Origin: Rhizophagus sp. LPA8_4_AMF
Taxonomy: Eukaryota; Glomeromycota; Glomeromycetes; Glomerales; Glomeraceae
Reading direction: 5' to 3'
Length of the DNA stretch: 21,937 nt
Assembly (NCBI GenBank): GCA_021464525.1
Contig: JADRCO010001155.1
Span: forward strand, 1 to 21,937
Position numbers and translations under genes: made by a program. This document shows positions 19,301 through 21,937 of this stretch, in pieces. Each line of letters opens with the position of its first letter. The first letter of the stretch is position 1. A model generated the notes under the pieces. It did no database searches. It was not told the origin of the DNA and saw only the letters and a program-made list of their open reading frames with translations.

Positions 19301-21937
19301 AAAATTAAAAATTTTATAATTACATTATCAAATAAAATTTAATTATACCTTACCTTCTTCATAAATTCTGATTTAACATTTTTTGAATAATCTAAGTTTT
19401 CCAGTATTACAGATACGTATTGATTCTTTCTTTTCCAATTTTGATTTTCATAATCCCAACAAATTATTTCCCCATCAATCCAATTTGCTCTATACACTTT
19501 GCCAAATTCATCACTTGCAATATATTTAATGCCATACAATTTATTATAAGGTATCCATTCTAATGCTTCATTTACATTATCATGAGCTAATAGTTGGGTA
19601 TCTTGAATGAATTTATCAATATCAACATTACCACTAGTCCAATTTATAAATGTCTGTTGAAAGTATATTGCATTACATATTTTATCACATATTTTGCATT
19701 CATTACGATGTAAAACCATCATATAACATTTTGTTTCTGGATTCTGGGTAATTCCACAAGTTTTATTGATCTACAAATAAAATATAATATTAATAACAAT
19801 TAAAATTTATAATTTTTTTATCAAATAAAAATTATTTATACCTTCTTCATAAATTCTGATGTAATATTTTTTGAATAATCAAAGTATTCCAGAATTACAG
19901 GCATATTTTGATTCTTTCTTTTCCAATTTTGATTTTCATAACCCCAACAAATTATTTCTCCATCAATCCAATTTGCTCTATACAACACTTTGTCAAACTC
20001 ATTTTTTGCAATACATTTAATACCTTGAAAACTATTATAAGATATCCATTCAAATGGATTTTCTACTTTCAAATTAGTATGTTGTGATAGTTGAATATCT
20101 TGAATAAATTTATCAATAACATTATTACCACTAGTCCAATTTATGAATTTATGCTGAAAATGTATTGTATTACATATACCGTTACACTTCTTACATTTAT
20201 TATTCAAAACCAACATATAATTTTTTGTTTCCAGATCTTGAGTTATTCCATAAAATTCGTGGTTAATTTTAATCTACAAATATAATAATGCCATTAGTAA
20301 AAATTAAAATATTTAAGATTATACCAAATAATTTTACCTTATTTGTAAATTCTAATGCAAGACTTTTTGGAGTATCTAAACTCTTCAAATTCACAAATAT
20401 ATTACAACCTTCTCTTTTCCAATTTTGGGTTTCACCATTCCAATTACTTATATATCCATCAATCCAATTGGCTCTATACACTTTACCAAACTTATCTTCT
20501 GCAATATATTTAATATTATGCAATCCTTCATAAGGTATCCATTCTAATGCTTTTTTTATTCTATAATAAGTATGTTCTGACAGCTGAGTATCTTGAATAA
20601 ATTTATCAATATCATTATTACCACTGGTCCAATTTCTGAAGTTTCGTTGAAAATATATTGAATTGCACACACCATTACATTTTTTACATATATTATCCAA
20701 AACTATCAAATAATTTTTTGTTTTTGGATCCTGAGTTATTCCATAAGATTTATGACTTTTTATAATCTATAAAATAATAATATATTAGAAAAAATTAAAA
20801 TGTCCAAAAATTTATTGGATAACTAACTGTATTATACCTTATTTGCAAATTCTAATGTAAGATTGTTTGGAGTACCTAAGCTCTTCAAATTCACAAACAT
20901 ATCATGACCTTTTCTTTCCCATTTATCATGCCAATATATTATATTTCCATCAATCCAATTTGCTATATACACTTTGCCAAACTCATCTTCTGCAATATAT
21001 TTAATATTATAAAATCTATCATAAGTTATCCATTCCAATGCTTTTGTTATACTAATAAAAGTATGTTCTGACCACTGAGTGACTCGAATAAATCTATCAA
21101 TATCTTCATTACCACTAGTCCAATTTCTGAAATTTTGTTGAAAATGTATTGAACTACATAAATATAATGTATTATTACATTCTTCACATAAATTATTCAA
21201 AACTATCATGTAATGTTTTGTTTCTGGATCTTGAGTTATTCCATAAAAGTCATATTTTTTTCTTTTAATCTATAAAAGTAATTAATATGTTAGAAAATCA
21301 AATTTTAAAGTTTGTTAAATAATAAGCTAATTAGTATACCTCATTTACAAATTCTAATGTAAGTTTGTTTGGAGTACCTAAGCTCTTCAAATTCACAAAC
21401 ATATCATGACCTTTTCTTTTCCATTCATCATGCCAATACATTATATTTCCATCAATCCAATTTGCTATATACTCTTCACCAAACTTATCTTTTGCAATAT
21501 ATTTAACATCATGCAATCTATCATAAGGTATCCATTCAATTGCTTTTGATACTTCATAATTAGAATGTACAGACAGCTGAGTACTCCGAATAAATTTATC
21601 AATATATTCATTGCCACTAGTCCAATCTATAAATTTCTGTTGAAAATGAATTGCATTACATATTTTATTGCACTTTTTACATTTATTACTCAAAACCATC
21701 ATGTAATTTTTTGTTTCTGAATTCTGAGTTATTCCATAAAATTCATGTTTAATTTTAATCTAAAATGTAATAATGTATTAGAAAATAAAATTTTAAAATT
21801 TTGTTGAGTAATAATAAGCTTATTAGTATACTACCTTATTTGCAAGTTCAAGTGTAAGATCATTTGGAGTATTTAAACTTTTCAAATTCACAAACATATT
21901 AAGATTTTTTCTTTTCCAATTTTGATTGAAATCATCC
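16330..21937 (-). CDS. Locus C: tandem N-lobe TKL-type protein kinase, 5' end outside the window
   Basis: Predicted exons, 5' to 3': >21937-21835, 21340-21759, 20838-21269, 20338-20766, 19842-20273, 19354-19770, 18862-19278, 18369-18791, 17889-18284, 17396-17818, 16472-17318 and 16330-16391. Eleven GT-AG introns of 64-84 nt all join in frame: ten in phase 0, the last in phase 1. About 1,600 residues are visible with no stop or frameshift. Ten copies of a Cys-motif plus N-lobe exon precede one C-lobe. The likely activity is ATP-dependent protein phosphorylation in the cytosol by the C-terminal domain, since no signal peptide or membrane segment is seen. The upstream copies look non-catalytic and may bind partners or regulate. 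Partner and pathway are unknown. Confidence 0.85.
16472..17318 (-). CDS. Locus C kinase C-lobe exon
   Basis: The exon has 282 codons plus one base and begins AMSHNKVDDNFYIIKLYGIT. In order it has hinge IMDYAKDGSLRSYLD, catalytic loop HRDLHIGNIL (HRD codons 17082-17090), ITDMGLCKPAD (DMG in place of DFG), GVLPYIAPEIL, ADIYSFGIIMYEVISGLPPY, CQGLRPRFN, RCLDAKPSNRP, and a tail with LPEPKNSDDYYEQ and IISKEFS. All catalytic residues except the DFG phenylalanine are present. The intact G5 run at 16858-16862 is the reference for the locus A frameshift. Confidence 0.9.
17396..17818 (-). CDS. Locus C unit C9 (last N-lobe, kinase-competent type)
   Basis: The exon has 141 codons in phase 0. After YGITKDPETKSYMM and CKICDKIC it has the full glycine loop KGGFGKVYSANW, beta3 VALKSLN and the alpha-C region LEFIRE. 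It joins the C-lobe exon directly and so supplies the real ATP-binding lobe of the kinase. Confidence 0.82.
17889..18284 (-). CDS. Locus C unit C8
   Basis: At 132 codons in phase 0 this is the shortest unit. It has CEKCNGVC, WTSDN in place of the otherwise fixed WTSGN, and lacks the usual YDIKYI strand before the loop (PYNNIAKEKFGKVY). The beta3 strand is VILENFD. Confidence 0.78.
18369..18791 (-). CDS. Locus C unit C7
   Basis: The exon has 141 codons in phase 0. Its Cys motif is CKICDKIC. The glycine loop is destroyed (KDGCDKLY), and beta3 is VILEILD with Glu at the lysine position. Confidence 0.78.
18862..19278 (-). CDS. Locus C unit C6
   Basis: The exon has 139 codons in phase 0 and is nearly the same as C5 (INKTCGITQDP, CKICDKIC, loop KYEFGKVY, beta3 VILENLD). 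The high similarity, including the intron, points to a recent duplication of this unit. Confidence 0.78.
19354..19770 (-). CDS. Locus C unit C5
   Basis: The exon has 139 codons in phase 0. It starts INKTCGITQNP, with Cys where other units have Tyr. The Cys motif is CKICDKIC, the loop SDEFGKVY, and beta3 VILENLD. Two donor options sit five bases apart (GTAAG then GTATA). Only the first keeps the frame. Confidence 0.76.
19842..20273 (-). CDS. Locus C unit C4
   Basis: The exon has 144 codons in phase 0. Its Cys motif is CKKCNGIC. The loop has an extra residue (KNEFDKVLY), and beta3 reads VILEYF, with Glu at the lysine position. Catalysis by this copy is very unlikely. Confidence 0.78.
20338..20766 (-). 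CDS. Locus C unit C3
   Basis: The exon has 143 codons in phase 0. Its features in order are IIKSHKSYGITQDP, CKKCNGVCNSIYFQ, WTSGN, loop EDKFGKVY and beta3 VNLKSLD. It is the last unit of the VNLK type before the block with Glu at the beta3 lysine position. Confidence 0.78.
20838..21269 (-). CDS. Locus C unit C2
   Basis: The exon has 144 codons in phase 0. The Cys motif is expanded to CEECNNTLYLCSSIHFQ, with three extra residues before the third Cys. The loop is EDEFGKVY, the linker is short like C1, and beta3 is VNLKSLG. C1 and C2 form a closely related pair. Confidence 0.78.
21340..21759 (-). CDS. Locus C unit C1
   Basis: The exon has 140 codons in phase 0. It opens IKIKHEFYGITQNSETKNYM, then CKKCNKICNAIHFQ and WTSGN. 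The loop is KDKFGEEY (the usual Val replaced by Glu), with a shortened linker YWHDEWKRKGHD and beta3 VNLKSLG. Confidence 0.78.
21835..21937 (-). CDS. Locus C first visible exon (unit C0), cut by window edge
   Basis: Thirty-four codons are visible, from DDFNQNWKRKN through MFVNLKSLNTPNDLTLEL to the donor AAG|GTAGTATAC. This stretch is closer to locus A exon 1 than to other units (shared DD.NQ in place of WDNVNQ, and the same intron start). It may therefore be the start exon of the gene. Confidence 0.75.

Noticed and set aside
16615..20533. Plus-strand open frames inside locus C
   Set aside because: They are mirror frames of the kinase exons with no motifs of their own.
1..21937. CRISPR arrays or bacterial-type operons
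   Set aside because: The regular repeats are intron-exon units with splice signals in AT-rich eukaryotic DNA, and no array with short spacers is present.

Overview
The window is very AT-rich, intron-containing eukaryotic DNA. It most likely comes from an arbuscular mycorrhizal fungus (Glomeromycotina, Rhizophagus-like). The main clue is a protein family with the signatures WTSGN..IDKFIQ, FYGITQDPETKNYMMVL, HRDLHIGNIL, ITDMGLCKPAD and LPEPKNSDDYYE, which match the greatly expanded tyrosine-kinase-like (TKL) kinases of these fungi. The assignment rests on family knowledge, since no search could be run.

Layout, with every recognisable gene on the minus strand. (1) 1-2793: no intact gene; an 18-A run beside a hairpin, a probable decayed spliced gene (1217-1670), and the 3' flank of kinase locus A with an 18-bp tandem repeat. 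(2) 2794-7158: locus A, nine exons. Seven are tandem copies of one exon carrying a Cys motif plus a kinase N-lobe, followed by one C-lobe exon and a tiny last exon. One stop codon and one single-base frameshift break it. (3) 7159-13750: about 6.6 kb without a convincing gene. It holds a promoter-like segment, a 1.33-kb stretch bounded by imperfect inverted repeats, a 27-bp triple repeat, microsatellites and short coding-like patches. (4) 13751-15582: locus B, a decayed kinase relic of the same family, split by a 158-bp TA-flanked MITE and cut off at its 5' side next to a 219-bp inverted-repeat element. (5) 16330-21937: locus C, intact as far as seen, with ten N-lobe exons (the first cut by the window edge), one C-lobe exon and a short terminal exon.

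The main result is the architecture of A and C. A single phase-0 exon of 396-432 nt has multiplied, with its intron, into a 466-507-bp tandem array. Each unit encodes the hinge piece of the kinase exon fused to the cysteine motif and N-lobe. Splicing all units in frame predicts a protein with a string of partial, mostly degenerate N-lobes leading into one complete kinase domain at the C terminus. Only the last N-lobe of each array keeps a good glycine loop with an adjacent VALK lysine. Five consecutive units in locus C have Glu at that lysine position.

Loci A and C also share their 3' flanks and some near-identical introns, so they look like products of segmental duplication and perhaps gene conversion. 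Exon boundaries come from GT-AG signals and from frame continuity across eleven introns in C and eight in A. Transcript data would settle them.
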